Positions 27,344 to 38,055 are shown, numbered from the stretch's first letter. The stretch is 64,000 nucleotides of DNA from an uncultured Litoreibacter sp. (GCA_947492995.1 CANLOU010000001.1:1301326-1365325), one strand, 5' to 3'. A program made the numbers and translations. Notes: generated by a model from the sequence alone, not told the origin.

Positions 27344-28863
27344 ACCAGGTCGCCCGCGCCAAGGCGTTTGAGCCAATTCTGCGCCTCTGACAGGACGGTG
27401 TCCTTGCGGTCGTCCTCCATGCGGTCCCATGTGCGGTACATGTTGCCCATACGGGCGTTGTTGGAGAACCGATCGCGGTGGCGGATCAGGAAATCCCAGT
27501 AAAGCAGGTTGAACGGGCAGGCGTCGGGCCCGGTCTTGTCCTTGACCTTGTACTGGCACGTTTTGCAGTGGTCCGACATTTTGGCGATGTAATTGCCGGA
27601 TGAAATATAGGGCTTGGAGCCCACGATCCCGCCATCTGCGAATTGGGACATGCCGATGACGTTGGGGGCCTCCACCCATTCATAGGCGTCGGCGTAGACG
27701 GCGAGGTACCATTCATGAACCTCATGTGGGTCGACGCCCGCCAGCAGCGCGAAATTGCCGGTGACCATGAGGCGCTGGATGTGGTGGGCATATGCGTCCG
27801 TTTTGGTCTGATCCACGGCCTTTGAGACGCAGTTCATTTTGGTGTCTTCGCCCCAGTAGAAAGCGGGCAGCTTGCGGTCATGGCCGAGCTCATTGCGCTT
27901 GGTGTAATCGGGGCCTTCGAGGAAATAGATGCCGCGCATATATTCGCGCCAGCCGATGATCTGGCGGATGAAACCCTCGACCGCGTTCAGCGGCGCGTGG
28001 TTGTCTGTGTAGGCCTGTTCCACCTGACGGCAGACATCAAGCGGGTCCAGCAGGCCCGCATTGATGTAGAAACTGATGATGGAATGGTAGAGGAATTTTT
28101 CGTCGTTCATCATGGCGTCCTGGTAGTCGCCAAAATGGGGAAGGGCGTAGGTGATCCAATGCGTCAACGCGCGTTGCGCTTGCTCTGCATCAGTGGCGAA
28201 CCAGAAAGGATGCAGGTCGCCGAAATTTAGACTAAATTTCGTGTCGACGAGGTCCAGGACCTCGTCGACTGTGTCATCGGGTGTGAAGCTCATCGGACCT
28301 GCATGGTTGATGGCTTTGGGCGCGGATTTGCGGTTGTCGTGGTCGAAGTTCCACTTGTCGCCAACGGGTTTGTCCCCCTCCATCAGCAGCCCCGTCTTGC
28401 GCCGCATGTCGCGGTAGAACCATTCCATGCGCAGTTCCTTGCGGCCCTCGGCCCATGTCTCGAATTCTGTGTGTGACGCGATGAAGCGGGTGTCCTGGAA
28501 CTGGGTGGTTTTCAGCGGCAGGTCGTCCAGCGCCTCGATCAGCCGCCATTCCCCGGGTTCGGTGGCGATGACTTCTTTCGCGCCATATTCCTCGGCGCGG
28601 CGGATGAGTTCGCCGGTGATGGAGCCGGTGTTGTCGGGATCATCAAGCTTGGTGTAGGCGACGTGTTTGCCGTCCGCGATCAGTTTGGCCGCGAATTTGC
28701 GCATCGCGGCGAAGATGAAGGCGATCTTTTTGGGGTGATGGGGGACGTAGGCTGCCTCGTCCGCGACCTCCGCCATGACGATGATGTCGTCCTTTGCTGC
28801 CTGTTCAAGGGCCGAAAGGGTCGGGGTCAGCTGGTCGCCCAGAACCAAGACAAGATTTACCAT
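27340..28863 (-). CDS. Iron-sulfur bacterial cryptochrome/(6-4) photolyase (FeS-BCP, PhrB/CryB type)
   Basis: 507 residues. The N-terminal alpha/beta domain begins VNLVLVLGDQLTPTLSAL, typical of this class. The C-terminal FAD domain contains QIIGWREYMRGIY and four widely spaced Cys: NCVSKAV, SDHCKTCQYK and PDACPFNLLYWDF, which ligate a 4Fe-4S cluster in Agrobacterium PhrB and Rhodobacter CryB. The family repairs (6-4) photoproducts with light and may affect light responses. Overlaps the SDR gene start-to-end by 7 bp, so the two are one operon. Confidence 0.93.
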   Translation of the reverse strand: MVNLVLVLGDQLTPTLSALEQAAKDDIIVMAEVADEAAYVPHHPKKIAFIFAAMRKFAAKLIADGKHVAYTKLDDPDNTGSITGELIRRAEEYGAKEVIATEPGEWRLIEALDDLPLKTTQFQDTRFIASHTEFETWAEGRKELRMEWFYRDMRRKTGLLMEGDKPVGDKWNFDHDNRKSAPKAINHAGPMSFTPDDTVDEVLDLVDTKFSLNFGDLHPFWFATDAEQAQRALTHWITYALPHFGDYQDAMMNDEKFLYHSIISFYINAGLLDPLDVCRQVEQAYTDNHAPLNAVEGFIRQIIGWREYMRGIYFLEGPDYTKRNELGHDRKLPAFYWGEDTKMNCVSKAVDQTKTDAYAHHIQRLMVTGNFALLAGVDPHEVHEWYLAVYADAYEWVEAPNVIGMSQFADGGIVGSKPYISSGNYIAKMSDHCKTCQYKVKDKTGPDACPFNLLYWDFLIRHRDRFSNNARMGNMYRTWDRMEDDRKDTVLSEAQNWLKRLGAGDLV

Positions 28864-29513
28864 GGGATTTCCGTGCCTGCATAATCGTAAAAGCCGCCCG
28901 TGTGGTCAGTGGTCAGCCCGTCCATCACGTTGATAAGGTTTTGAGCGGCCTGGCTTGCGGGCACGGTTTTGTGGTGGCCCGCATATTTGGCGGTGAAGGG
29001 CGTTTCCACCGTGCCGGGATGCAGGGCCACGCAGATGGCCTGTTTATGGGTCCGCTTCAGCTCGATCGCGGCCCCGTGGATCAACTGGTTCAGCGCGGCC
29101 TTGGCGGCGCGGTAGCTGTGCCAGCCGCCGATCTGGTTGTCGCCGATGGACCCGACGCGGGCAGACAATGTTGCGAAGACCGCGCGGCGGTCTTTGGGCA
29201 GGACTGGCAGCGCGTGTTTGAGGATCAGCGCGGGGCCGATGGCATTTGTGAGGAATTGGTTGGTGAGAGCCTCGGCGGTGAGAGACTTGATGCTTTTTTC
29301 CGGCTCATGGCCGTCGATGACCAATGCGCCGGTGGCCACGAAAATTGTGTCGAACTGGCCGTCGAGCGTGGCGAAGGCCTGCGCGATGCTGGCCTCGTCG
29401 GTGATGTCGAGCCCGTTTGCGCTGCGCGACAGCGTGACGATGTCGCCCGTGAGGGTGCGCGCGACCGCGCTGCCGATGCCGCCCGACGCGCCGATGATGA
29501 GATGTCTTTTCAT
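28857..29513 (-). CDS. Short-chain dehydrogenase/reductase
   Basis: 218 residues. LIIGASGGIGSAVARTL is the Rossmann TGxxxGIG motif; the catalytic Ser-Tyr-Lys set appears in FATLSARVGSIG and YRAAKAALNQ. The closest named group by feel is the C-factor/CsgA-like SDRs often linked to photolyase genes in alphaproteobacteria. Substrate unknown. First gene of the unit with the FeS photolyase. Confidence 0.9.
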   Translation of the reverse strand: MKRHLIIGASGGIGSAVARTLTGDIVTLSRSANGLDITDEASIAQAFATLDGQFDTIFVATGALVIDGHEPEKSIKSLTAEALTNQFLTNAIGPALILKHALPVLPKDRRAVFATLSARVGSIGDNQIGGWHSYRAAKAALNQLIHGAAIELKRTHKQAICVALHPGTVETPFTAKYAGHHKTVPASQAAQNLINVMDGLTTDHTGGFYDYAGTEIPW

Positions 29514-29552
29514 AGACGGGAGGTATGGCGGGGCCCGCGCGGGTCAACCTTA

Positions 29553-29650
29553 ATGTGCGGCTGCGCCGCGCGTGATGATTTGCGCTCTTTGAGGGATGTC
29601 ATCCCTCAGCCGCGCGGGCAAACTCCCTGAGGATATTTGTGGAACAATGA
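29553..29650. repeat. Dispersed intergenic repeat, copy C
   Basis: TGTGCGGCTGCGCCGCGCG, a TGAGGGATG-TCATCCCTCA hairpin (about 29590-29609), CGCGCGGGCAAACTCCCTGA, GGATATTTGTGGAACAATG. Its end matches the end of copy D (GGAACAATGAT). Located upstream of the leucine leader. Confidence 0.65.
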
Positions 29651-29679
29651 TTGGGGTTTTCATTTGTGTGGTGGTTTGT

Positions 29680-29742
29680 ATGATTGGTCCCATGTTGATG
29701 GTGAAAGAGACCCTGCTGCTACTGCTTCTTAGCCTGCGCTGA
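29680..29742 (+). CDS. leuL: Leucine-rich leader peptide of leuA attenuator
   Basis: A frame starting at ATG 29680 (or 29692) reads MLMVKETLLLLLLSLR and ends at TGA 29740-29742. Six consecutive Leu codons (CTG CTG CTA CTG CTT CTT, 29713-29730), including the rare CTA, plus one further CTG. It stands about 75 bases before leuA and is followed by alternative hairpins. This is the arrangement of a ribosome-stalling leader: leucine shortage stalls translation and changes the downstream RNA fold. Too short for usual gene finders. Confidence 0.85.
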   Translation: MIGPMLMVKETLLLLLLSLR

Positions 29743-29795
29743 GCGTGCCTTTCGGCGCGTGCCGCTCAGTGGGACAAGCGCCGGACAACATTTTC
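29738..29795 (+). promoter_or_regulatory. Overlapping hairpins of the leuA attenuator
   Basis: Hairpin 1 pairs CTGAGCG (29739-29745) with CGCTCAG (29763-29769) and overlaps the leader stop. Hairpin 2 pairs CGGCGC (29753-29758) with GCGCCG (29778-29783) and is followed by GACAACATTTTCC. The two share bases and cannot form together, as expected of antiterminator/terminator pairs. Hairpin 2 lacks a strong U run, so which form terminates is uncertain. Confidence 0.6.
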
Positions 29796-29816
29796 CAAAG
29801 CTAAGAGACCAGACCC

Positions 29817-31373
29817 ATGACAGATAACAACCGCGTTGTGATTTTTGACACGACCTTGCGCGACGGCGAGCAATCGCCCGGCGCCACCATGAGCCATTCC
29901 GAGAAGCTGGAGATCGCAGGCCTGCTGGACGATATGGGCGTCGACATCATTGAGGCGGGGTTTCCCATTGCCTCCGAGGGTGATTTTGAGGCGGTGAAGG
30001 CGATTTCGCAAAACGCCAAATCTTCCGTGATTTGCGGGCTGGCGCGGGCCAATTTCAAAGATATTGACCGCTGCTGGGAGGCGGTGAAACATGCCGAGAG
30101 GCCGCGTATTCACACCTTTATCGGCACCTCCGAGCTGCACCGTGCCATCCCGAACCTGACGATGGACGAGATGGCGGACAAGATCCATGAGACCGTCACC
30201 CATGCCCGCAACCTGTGCGACAACGTGCAGTGGTCGCCGATGGACGCGACGCGGACGGAGTGGGATTACCTGTGCCGTGTGGTCGAGATTGCGATCAAGG
30301 CAGGCGCCACGACGATCAACATTCCCGACACCGTTGGGTACACTGCCCCTAACGAGAGCGCGGAGTTGATCCGGCGCTTGATTGCGACCGTGCCAGGCGG
30401 GGACACTGTGGTGTTTGCCACGCATTGCCACAATGATCTGGGCATGGCCACGGCGAATTCCCTGGCGGCCGTTGAGGGCGGTGCGCGCCAGATTGAGTGC
30501 ACGATCAACGGGCTGGGCGAGCGGGCCGGCAACACCGCGTTGGAAGAAGTGGTGATGGCCATGAAGGTGCGCCACGACATCATTCCGTTCCACACAGGAA
30601 TTGATACGACCAAGCTGATGAATATCTCGCGGCGGGTGGCGTCGGTGTCCGGGTTCGCGGTGCAGTTCAACAAGGCGATTGTGGGCAAGAACGCCTTTGC
30701 CCATGAGAGCGGGATCCATCAGGACGGCATGCTGAAAAACGCCGAGACGTTCGAAATTATGCGGCCTGAGGATGTGGGCCTGACCGAGACCAATCTGGTG
30801 ATGGGCAAACATTCGGGGCGCGCGGCGTTGCGGTCCAAGCTGGCGGAGCTGGGTTACGAGCTGGGCGACAACCAGCTGAAGGACGTGTTTGTGCGGTTCA
30901 AGGCCCTGGCGGATCAGAAGAAGGAAATCTACGACGACGATTTGATTGCATTGATGCAAGTGGGGTCGGACGTGGAAGACCGGATCAAGCTGACGGCGTT
31001 GAAAGTGTCCTGCGGCATGGAGCTGGAGAAATCGGCAGAGATGACGCTGAGCGTGGACGGGGTTGAAAATTCCGTGACCGCAACCGGCGACGGGCCCGTG
31101 GATGCGGCGTTTAATGCGGTGAAATCTCTGTTCCCGCATGGGGCGCGGCTGCAGGTCTATCAGGTGGCGGCCGTCACCGAGGGCACGGATGCGCAGGCCA
31201 CGGTGTCGGTGCGGCTGGAAGAGGACGGCAAGATTGCCACGGGGCAATCGGCGGATGTGGACACGGTTGTGGCATCGGTGAAGGCCTATGTGGATGCGTT
31301 GAACCGGCTTTTGGTGCGGCGCAGCAAGGCGGGCGGCGACGTGGCCGAGGTGTCTTACAAAGACGTCAGCTAA
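29817..31373 (+). CDS. leuA: 2-isopropylmalate synthase
   Basis: 518 residues. DTTLRDGEQSPGATM is the metal/substrate signature at residues 10-24, THCHNDLGMATANSLAAVEGG the second signature near 202, and a C-terminal allosteric LeuA dimer domain (about 390-510) gives leucine feedback inhibition. It condenses acetyl-CoA with 2-oxoisovalerate, first step of leucine synthesis. Expression probably depends on the leucine leader just upstream. Confidence 0.97.
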   Translation: MTDNNRVVIFDTTLRDGEQSPGATMSHSEKLEIAGLLDDMGVDIIEAGFPIASEGDFEAVKAISQNAKSSVICGLARANFKDIDRCWEAVKHAERPRIHTFIGTSELHRAIPNLTMDEMADKIHETVTHARNLCDNVQWSPMDATRTEWDYLCRVVEIAIKAGATTINIPDTVGYTAPNESAELIRRLIATVPGGDTVVFATHCHNDLGMATANSLAAVEGGARQIECTINGLGERAGNTALEEVVMAMKVRHDIIPFHTGIDTTKLMNISRRVASVSGFAVQFNKAIVGKNAFAHESGIHQDGMLKNAETFEIMRPEDVGLTETNLVMGKHSGRAALRSKLAELGYELGDNQLKDVFVRFKALADQKKEIYDDDLIALMQVGSDVEDRIKLTALKVSCGMELEKSAEMTLSVDGVENSVTATGDGPVDAAFNAVKSLFPHGARLQVYQVAAVTEGTDAQATVSVRLEEDGKIATGQSADVDTVVASVKAYVDALNRLLVRRSKAGGDVAEVSYKDVS

Positions 31374-31383
31374 ATTGAGCGCT

Positions 31384-31500
31384 TGGCGCGCGCGCTATTT
31401 TTGGCGCGTGCGGCAGGCGTGAGGCCCAGCGGGGTGGGCGATGCGCACTTTGCAGCGTGGGAGCCTCCGGCGGGGATATTTTTGAACATGGGAAGGTGAA
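31384..31500. repeat. Divergent intergenic repeat, copy F
   Basis: Contains TTGGCGCGCGCGCTATTTTT / GGCGCGTGCGGCAGG, then GGGAGCCTCCGGCGGGGATA and TTTTTGAACATGGGAAGG. It shares the GGGGATATTTTTGAAC ending with copies C and D but not the rest. Confidence 0.45.
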
Positions 31501-31503
31501 GGC

Positions 31504-32277
31504 CTAGCGCGTAAAGGCTTTGTCTGTATCCTTTGCCGCATCCGCGGTGCCGTAAGGCGCATTGACGATGAACATGCCGGAGCCGATCATGCCGTGGCCC
31601 TCTCGGGCTGGAGGGAAGTGAACCTCGTGGCGGAGGGCGTTTGGCAGGTTTTGGGCGTCGAGGGCAGCCAGCATCGGGCCATGCGCCCCGTTGGTGAGCA
31701 GCGGATACCACAAGGCGATGACGCCGACATTCCATTTTCGGTGCAGCTTTGCGATTTGGGTGGGGATAAGCTCGTAGTCTGATTTGATCTCGTAGCTGGG
31801 ATCGATGAGCATAAGGCCCCGGCGCGGCTCGGGCGGGGCGACTTTGTGGGCCATTTCGAACCCATCTTCGGGGTGGCATTTGGCCTTGTGCAGCATGGTC
31901 TGCGCCAGGGCCGCGTATTCCTGCGGATGCAATTCGGCCAGATGCAGGCGGTCGCCTTTTCTAAGCAGCGTGGATGCGATCAGGGGCGAGCCGGGATAGG
32001 CCTGTGGCCCATACTGGGCGCGGATGTCGGTGAGGGCTTCGATATAGGGATGGGTCTTGGCCAGCTTATTTTGCAGCGCGATGACACCTGACGCGGCCTC
32101 ACCCGTTTTGAGCGCTTCCGCGGCGTCGAGCATATAGAGCCCGCGGCCCGAATGGGTTTCCAGATAGCTGAGCGGTTTGTCCTTGCGGGTCAGGTAGCCG
32201 AGCATGGCGGCCAGCAGCGCGTGCTTGTGCACATCAGCGGCGTTTCCCGCGTGGTAGATATGTTGGTAGGACAGCAT
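31504..32277 (-). CDS. rlmJ: 23S rRNA (adenine-2030-N6)-methyltransferase RlmJ
   Basis: 257 residues. LSYQHIYHAGNAADVHKHALLAAML is the conserved N-terminus, YLETHSGRGLYML the SAM-binding region, and LMLIDPSYEIKSDY the catalytic motif. E. coli RlmJ has DPPY; here the second Pro is Ser. It methylates A2030 of 23S rRNA. It is convergent with leuA and divergent from mreB. Confidence 0.93.
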   Translation of the reverse strand: MLSYQHIYHAGNAADVHKHALLAAMLGYLTRKDKPLSYLETHSGRGLYMLDAAEALKTGEAASGVIALQNKLAKTHPYIEALTDIRAQYGPQAYPGSPLIASTLLRKGDRLHLAELHPQEYAALAQTMLHKAKCHPEDGFEMAHKVAPPEPRRGLMLIDPSYEIKSDYELIPTQIAKLHRKWNVGVIALWYPLLTNGAHGPMLAALDAQNLPNALRHEVHFPPAREGHGMIGSGMFIVNAPYGTADAAKDTDKAFTR

Positions 32278-32404
32278 GTCGCGTCCTTAGCGCAGGATTG
32301 GCTGGCGGAATAGCGCCATTTGCGGGTCGCCCTCCCTTTCGCCTGCCCTCGGGCGCTTCTATAAGGACGAGCGAACCCGCAGGCTGTTTGAGTCGGCGGG
32401 GTGA

Positions 32405-33466
<1,062 letters not shown>

Positions 33467-33526
33467 TCTGACCTTCGGGGCAGACTGGTATAGAGTGGCC
33501 CTCGCAAGCAGCGGGACGGATGTGTT

Positions 33527-34429
33527 TTGGCACGAGACAGACGCGGACAAGAAGAATATGGGCGGCCGGTCAGGCGGGTTCTGATCGGGGTGCTGGTGGT
33601 CGTCCTGCTGGCGATTTTCGGGCTGTGGCGGATTGACAATCCGCGCGTGGAACGGTTCCGCGCCACCATGGTTGACAAGATTGTGCCGTCCTTTGACTGG
33701 GCGTTGGTGCCGGTGACGCGGGTGACGCGCATGGTCGACGACTTCCAAAGCTACAGCCGGATTTATGAGCAAAACCAAGAGCTTCGCCGCGAATTGCAGC
33801 AGCTGAAGTCGTGGCGTGAGGCCGCCCTGCAGCTGGAGCAGGAGAACGCCCGGCTGCTGGATCTCAACAAGGTGCGCCTCAACGCGCGGCTGACCTTTGT
33901 GACGGGGGTGGTGCTGACGGATAATGGCTCGCCCTTCCGCCGGTCGGTGCTGCTGAATGTGGGGTCCCGCGACGGGGTGCGCGACGGATGGGCCACGATG
34001 GACGGGCTGGGGCTGGTGGGGCGAATCTCTGGGGTGGGCGAGCGGACCAGCCGGGTGATTTTGCTCACCGACAGCAACAGCCGAGTGCCCGTGTCCATTC
34101 AGCCGTCGGGGCAAAAGGCGCTGCTGGTTGGGGACAACACGTTGGCGCCGCCGGTCGATATTGCCGACAATCTGGAAGATGTGCGCCCCGGCGACCGCGT
34201 GGTCACCAGCGGTGACGGCAAGGTGTTTCCGGCGGATGTGCTGGTGGGGCAGATCGCGCAGGGGCCCAACGGGCGGCTGCGGGTGAAGCTGGCGGCGGAT
34301 TACGGGCGGCTGGAATTTCTGCGGGTGCTGCGCAACCCCGAGACGCCGGCCATTGCGTCCACGGGCGCGTTGATCGCGCCTGACGAGATCCCGGTCAGCG
34401 AAGCCACGGCGGAGGCGTCAGATGGTTGA
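33527..34429 (+). CDS. mreC: Rod shape-determining protein MreC
   Basis: 300 residues from a TTG start, with GGACGGA upstream; no in-frame ATG fits. A cytoplasmic stub, one TM (VLIGVLVVVLLAIFGLW, about 19-35), a coiled coil (about 75-115, QELRRELQQLKSWREAALQLEQ) and a periplasmic beta domain (LTDNGSPFRRSVLLNVGSRDG). It links MreB to PBP2 and RodA. Overlaps mreD by 8 bp. Confidence 0.95.
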   Translation: MARDRRGQEEYGRPVRRVLIGVLVVVLLAIFGLWRIDNPRVERFRATMVDKIVPSFDWALVPVTRVTRMVDDFQSYSRIYEQNQELRRELQQLKSWREAALQLEQENARLLDLNKVRLNARLTFVTGVVLTDNGSPFRRSVLLNVGSRDGVRDGWATMDGLGLVGRISGVGERTSRVILLTDSNSRVPVSIQPSGQKALLVGDNTLAPPVDIADNLEDVRPGDRVVTSGDGKVFPADVLVGQIAQGPNGRLRVKLAADYGRLEFLRVLRNPETPAIASTGALIAPDEIPVSEATAEASDG

Positions 34430-34961
34430 CCCGATCACCACCCGCCGCTTCCTGTTCCGCTGCCTGTTTCTGGGGCTGTGTGCGCTTATCATCTTTGTGC
34501 AGATGTTGCCGCTGTCGACGGTCCCGGGCGGCATACCGGGGCCGGATTTGCTGTTCTGCCTGACCGCCGTCTGGATCATGCGCCGGCCGCGCTGGGCGCC
34601 GGTGGGGCTGATCGTGCTGGTGCATTTGGTGGCCGACATCTTGTTCCTGCGCCCCATCGGGCTGTGGCCTGCCATCGCCTTGGTGGGCTTTGAATATCTG
34701 CGCGGCAAGGCGGCGGGTTCGGTCGAAATCTCCCCGCCATTGGAAACCGGCATGGCGGCGGCGGTCTTCGCGGCGCTGGTGGCGGCGAATGCCATGTTTC
34801 AGTTTGTGTTCGGCATCGCGCAACCCAGCCTTGGCGTGTTGCTGATGCATGTTATTGTGACGGTCATGGCCTATCCCGTTGTCATAGCGCTTTCGACCTA
34901 CGTCTTTCGCGTGCGTCGCGCCAAGCCAACCGATATGGACGGTTCGGGGATCGCGATATGA
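34422..34961 (+). CDS. mreD: Rod shape-determining protein MreD
   Basis: 179 residues, strongly hydrophobic with about five membrane segments, including LCALIIFVQMLPLSTVPGG. Position between mreC and mrdA with overlaps on both sides (8 bp and 4 bp) and this topology identify it as MreD, a membrane partner of MreC. Sequence conservation in the family is low. Confidence 0.9.
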   Translation: MVDPITTRRFLFRCLFLGLCALIIFVQMLPLSTVPGGIPGPDLLFCLTAVWIMRRPRWAPVGLIVLVHLVADILFLRPIGLWPAIALVGFEYLRGKAAGSVEISPPLETGMAAAVFAALVAANAMFQFVFGIAQPSLGVLLMHVIVTVMAYPVVIALSTYVFRVRRAKPTDMDGSGIAI

Positions 34962-36901
34962 GACGCTCGCCCAAAGACACCGAGGAAAGCGCTGGCATCG
35001 TCAGCCGCCGCGGCCTGATCCTTGGGGGCGGGATGGTGGCCTTTACCGGGGTGTTGGCCACGCGGATGCGCTTTTTGCAGGTCAATCAGGCCGACCAGTT
35101 CCGGCTGCTGGCCGAGGAAAACCGGATCAACATCCGGCTGCTGCCCCCCGCGCGTGGGCAGATTTTCGACCGCAAAGGCCTGCTGCTGGCGGGCAATGAA
35201 CAGAATTACCGCGTGACCATTATTCGCGACGAGGTGGATGACGCAGAGCGGGTCCTCAATGACCTGAGCCGCCTCATTCCCCTGACGCGCGAAGACATTG
35301 ACCGGACGCTCGAAGAGATGAACCGCCGCTCCAGATTGGTTCCCGTCACCGTCGCCGACCGGCTAAGCTGGGAAGATGTCAGTCAGGTCGCGGTGAACGC
35401 GCCTGCATTGCCTGGCATCGCGCCCGAATTCGGACTGAGCCGCATCTACCCGCGCGGCGATGACTACGCCCATATCGTGGGCTATGTGGGGCCGGTGTCA
35501 GATTACGATCTGAGCCGGATCGACAACCCTGACCCGGTGCTGCAAATCCCGAAATTCCAGCTGGGCAAAACCGGGGTCGAAAACAAACTTGAGGGCGCGT
35601 TGCGCGGCAAAGCCGGCACAAAACGGGTCGAAGTGAACGCAGTGGGCCGGGTGATGCGCGAACTTGGCCGCGACGAAGCTGAGAAGGGCGAGACGGTCCA
35701 GCTGACCATCGACACCAAGCTGCAGAACTTTGTGCAGGCCCGTCTTGGCAATGAAAGTGCGGCGGCCGTTGTGATGGACGTCACAAACGGCGATCTTTTG
35801 GCCATCGGCTCGGCGCCAGCGTTCGACCCAAACAAGTTTGTGCGCGGTATCTCAGTTGCCGATTATGCGGGGCTTACCGAAAATAAGTACCGCCCATTGG
35901 CCAATAAGGCGGTGCAGGGCACCTACCCGCCGGGCTCGACCTATAAGATGGTGACGGCCTTGGCGGCGCTGGAGGCAGGCGAGATTGACGCGAATGAAAC
36001 CATCCGCTGCGGTGGCTTCACCGAGCTGGCCAACCGTCGCTTCCACTGCTGGAAGCGTGGCGGCCATGGTCGCATGAACCTGCGCAATTCGCTGAAACAG
36101 TCTTGCGACGTTTATTATTACGAACTGGCACAGCGCGTGGGCGTTGAGCGGATGACCGCGATGGCGCGGCGACTGGGCCTTGGTGAACGGCACGACGTGC
36201 CGATGTCGGCGGTGGCGCAGGGCCTGACGCCAACAAAGGCTTGGAAGGCTGAAAACCGTGGCCGTGACTGGGTGATTGGCGACAGCCTCAACGCCTCGAT
36301 TGGGCAGGGGCTGGTGCTGGCCTCCCCCTTGCAACTGGCGGTGATGACGTCGCGTTTGGCCACCGGTCGGGCGGTGAACCCAAGACTGGTCAAAGCGGTC
36401 AACGAGCGGGAGGTGCCGATCACCGGCGGTGAGCCTTTGGGCCTTTCTAAGGCGTCGATGGATTATATTCGTGACGGGATGTTTGCCGTCAGCAACGAGA
36501 ACCGCGGCACCGCCTTTCGGACCCGCATCGCCGACAGGACGAAGCGGATGGCGGGCAAGACCGGCACCAGCCAGGTGCGCAACATCACTGCCGCCGAGCG
36601 CCGCGCAGGCGTGACCCGCAACGAAGACCTGCCATGGGAACGCCGTGACCACGCGCTGTTTGTGGGGTTTGCGCCCTATGACAACCCGCGCTACGCGATC
36701 TCGGTGGTTGTTGAGCACGGCGGCGGCGGCTCGGTCGCGGCGGCTCCGATCGCGCGCGACATCATGTTGGCCGCGCAGTTTGATGGCGTGCCGCCGCTTT
36801 CGGCCTACCCGGAATCGCAGCGTGGCCGCATCCGCTCTTTGCTGCAATCCTTGCCTCTAAGCGACCCTGCCGACGGCCCCAAAAAGGCGACCGAGGCATG
36901 A
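34958..36901 (+). CDS. mrdA: Penicillin-binding protein 2, elongation transpeptidase
   Basis: 647 residues. One TM (about 20-40), pedestal domain, then the transpeptidase with SxxK GSTYKMVTALAALE, SxN QSCDVYYYELA and KTG AGKTGTSQV. It crosslinks lateral-wall peptidoglycan as partner of RodA. Starts as ATGA with the mreD stop and overlaps rodA by 4 bp. Confidence 0.97.
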   Translation: MRRSPKDTEESAGIVSRRGLILGGGMVAFTGVLATRMRFLQVNQADQFRLLAEENRINIRLLPPARGQIFDRKGLLLAGNEQNYRVTIIRDEVDDAERVLNDLSRLIPLTREDIDRTLEEMNRRSRLVPVTVADRLSWEDVSQVAVNAPALPGIAPEFGLSRIYPRGDDYAHIVGYVGPVSDYDLSRIDNPDPVLQIPKFQLGKTGVENKLEGALRGKAGTKRVEVNAVGRVMRELGRDEAEKGETVQLTIDTKLQNFVQARLGNESAAAVVMDVTNGDLLAIGSAPAFDPNKFVRGISVADYAGLTENKYRPLANKAVQGTYPPGSTYKMVTALAALEAGEIDANETIRCGGFTELANRRFHCWKRGGHGRMNLRNSLKQSCDVYYYELAQRVGVERMTAMARRLGLGERHDVPMSAVAQGLTPTKAWKAENRGRDWVIGDSLNASIGQGLVLASPLQLAVMTSRLATGRAVNPRLVKAVNEREVPITGGEPLGLSKASMDYIRDGMFAVSNENRGTAFRTRIADRTKRMAGKTGTSQVRNITAAERRAGVTRNEDLPWERRDHALFVGFAPYDNPRYAISVVVEHGGGGSVAAAPIARDIMLAAQFDGVPPLSAYPESQRGRIRSLLQSLPLSDPADGPKKATEA

Positions 36902-38037
36902 GCTATCTTGAATATAACCTCAAATCGGTCCCCGCCGGCCCGTCGAAGCTGCTGCATCTGAATTGGGCAATTATCCTGCTGCTGACGGCCATTGCCAGTG
37001 TCGGGTTTCTGATGCTCTATTCCGTCGCGGGTGGCTCGATGAACCCATGGGCAGAGCCGCAGATGAAGCGCTTTGCGCTGGGGCTGTTTTTGATGTTCTC
37101 CATCGCCTTGGTCCCGACATGGTTTTTGCGAAACACCGCAGGGGTCGCCTATGCCGCGTGCATTCTCCTTCTGCTGGGCGTCGAATTCTTTGGCGCGACC
37201 GGGAAAGGCGCGCAGCGCTGGATTGATCTGGGGTTTATGCGTCTGCAGCCCTCTGAGCTGACCAAAATCACCCTGATCCTGTTTTTGGCATCCTATTATG
37301 ACTGGCTCGACGTCAAGAAGACGTCTCGGCCGTTCTGGGTGCTGATACCTGTGGTGATTATCGCCCTGCCGGTCTACCTCACATTGCGCCAGCCGGATCT
37401 CGGCACGTCGTTGCTGTTGGTCTTTGGCGGCGGCGGGTTGATGTTTCTGGCGGGCGTCAGCTGGATGTATTTTGCGGGGGTCATCGGGGCCGGGGTGGCG
37501 GTCGTGGCCGCCGTGTTCAAATCGCGCGGGGCCGAATGGCAGCTGCTCAAGGACTACCAATACCGCCGGATTGACACGTTTTTGGACCCCGCGTCTGACC
37601 CGCTGGGGGCGGGCTACCACATCACCCAATCCAAGATCGCGCTGGGCTCTGGCGGCTGGACCGGCAGGGGCTACATGCAAGGCACCCAGTCGCGGCTGAA
37701 CTTCCTGCCGGAGAAACACACCGACTTCATCTTTACGACGCTGGCCGAAGAGTTCGGCTTTGTGGGCGGCATCTCGTTGCTGGCGCTTTATGTGCTGGTG
37801 CTGGTGTTTTGCGTGGTGTCGGCCGTGGCCAACAAGGACCGGTTCGCGTCGCTGGTGACGCTGGGCGTGGCGTTGACGTTCTTTTTGTTCTTTGCGGTGA
37901 ACATGTCGATGGTGATGGGGCTGGCCCCGGTGGTGGGTGTGCCGCTGCCGCTGGTCAGCTATGGCGGGTCGGCGATGCTGGTGCTGATGATCGGGTTCGG
38001 GCTGGTCCAAAGCGCCCATGTGCACCGCCCCCGATAA
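36898..38037 (+). CDS. rodA: Peptidoglycan glycosyltransferase RodA
   Basis: 379 residues with about ten membrane segments. SEDS-family marks: QRWIDLGFMRLQPSELTKI, LRQPDLGTSLLL, LPEKHTDFIFTTLAEEFGFVGG and LPLVSYGGSAMLVL. It polymerises glycan strands during elongation. Last gene of the rod-shape operon; the stop is 18 bp before the next gene, which may be cotranscribed. Confidence 0.97.
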   Translation: MSYLEYNLKSVPAGPSKLLHLNWAIILLLTAIASVGFLMLYSVAGGSMNPWAEPQMKRFALGLFLMFSIALVPTWFLRNTAGVAYAACILLLLGVEFFGATGKGAQRWIDLGFMRLQPSELTKITLILFLASYYDWLDVKKTSRPFWVLIPVVIIALPVYLTLRQPDLGTSLLLVFGGGGLMFLAGVSWMYFAGVIGAGVAVVAAVFKSRGAEWQLLKDYQYRRIDTFLDPASDPLGAGYHITQSKIALGSGGWTGRGYMQGTQSRLNFLPEKHTDFIFTTLAEEFGFVGGISLLALYVLVLVFCVVSAVANKDRFASLVTLGVALTFFLFFAVNMSMVMGLAPVVGVPLPLVSYGGSAMLVLMIGFGLVQSAHVHRPR

Positions 38038-38055
38038 GCATATGCGACGTTCCCC

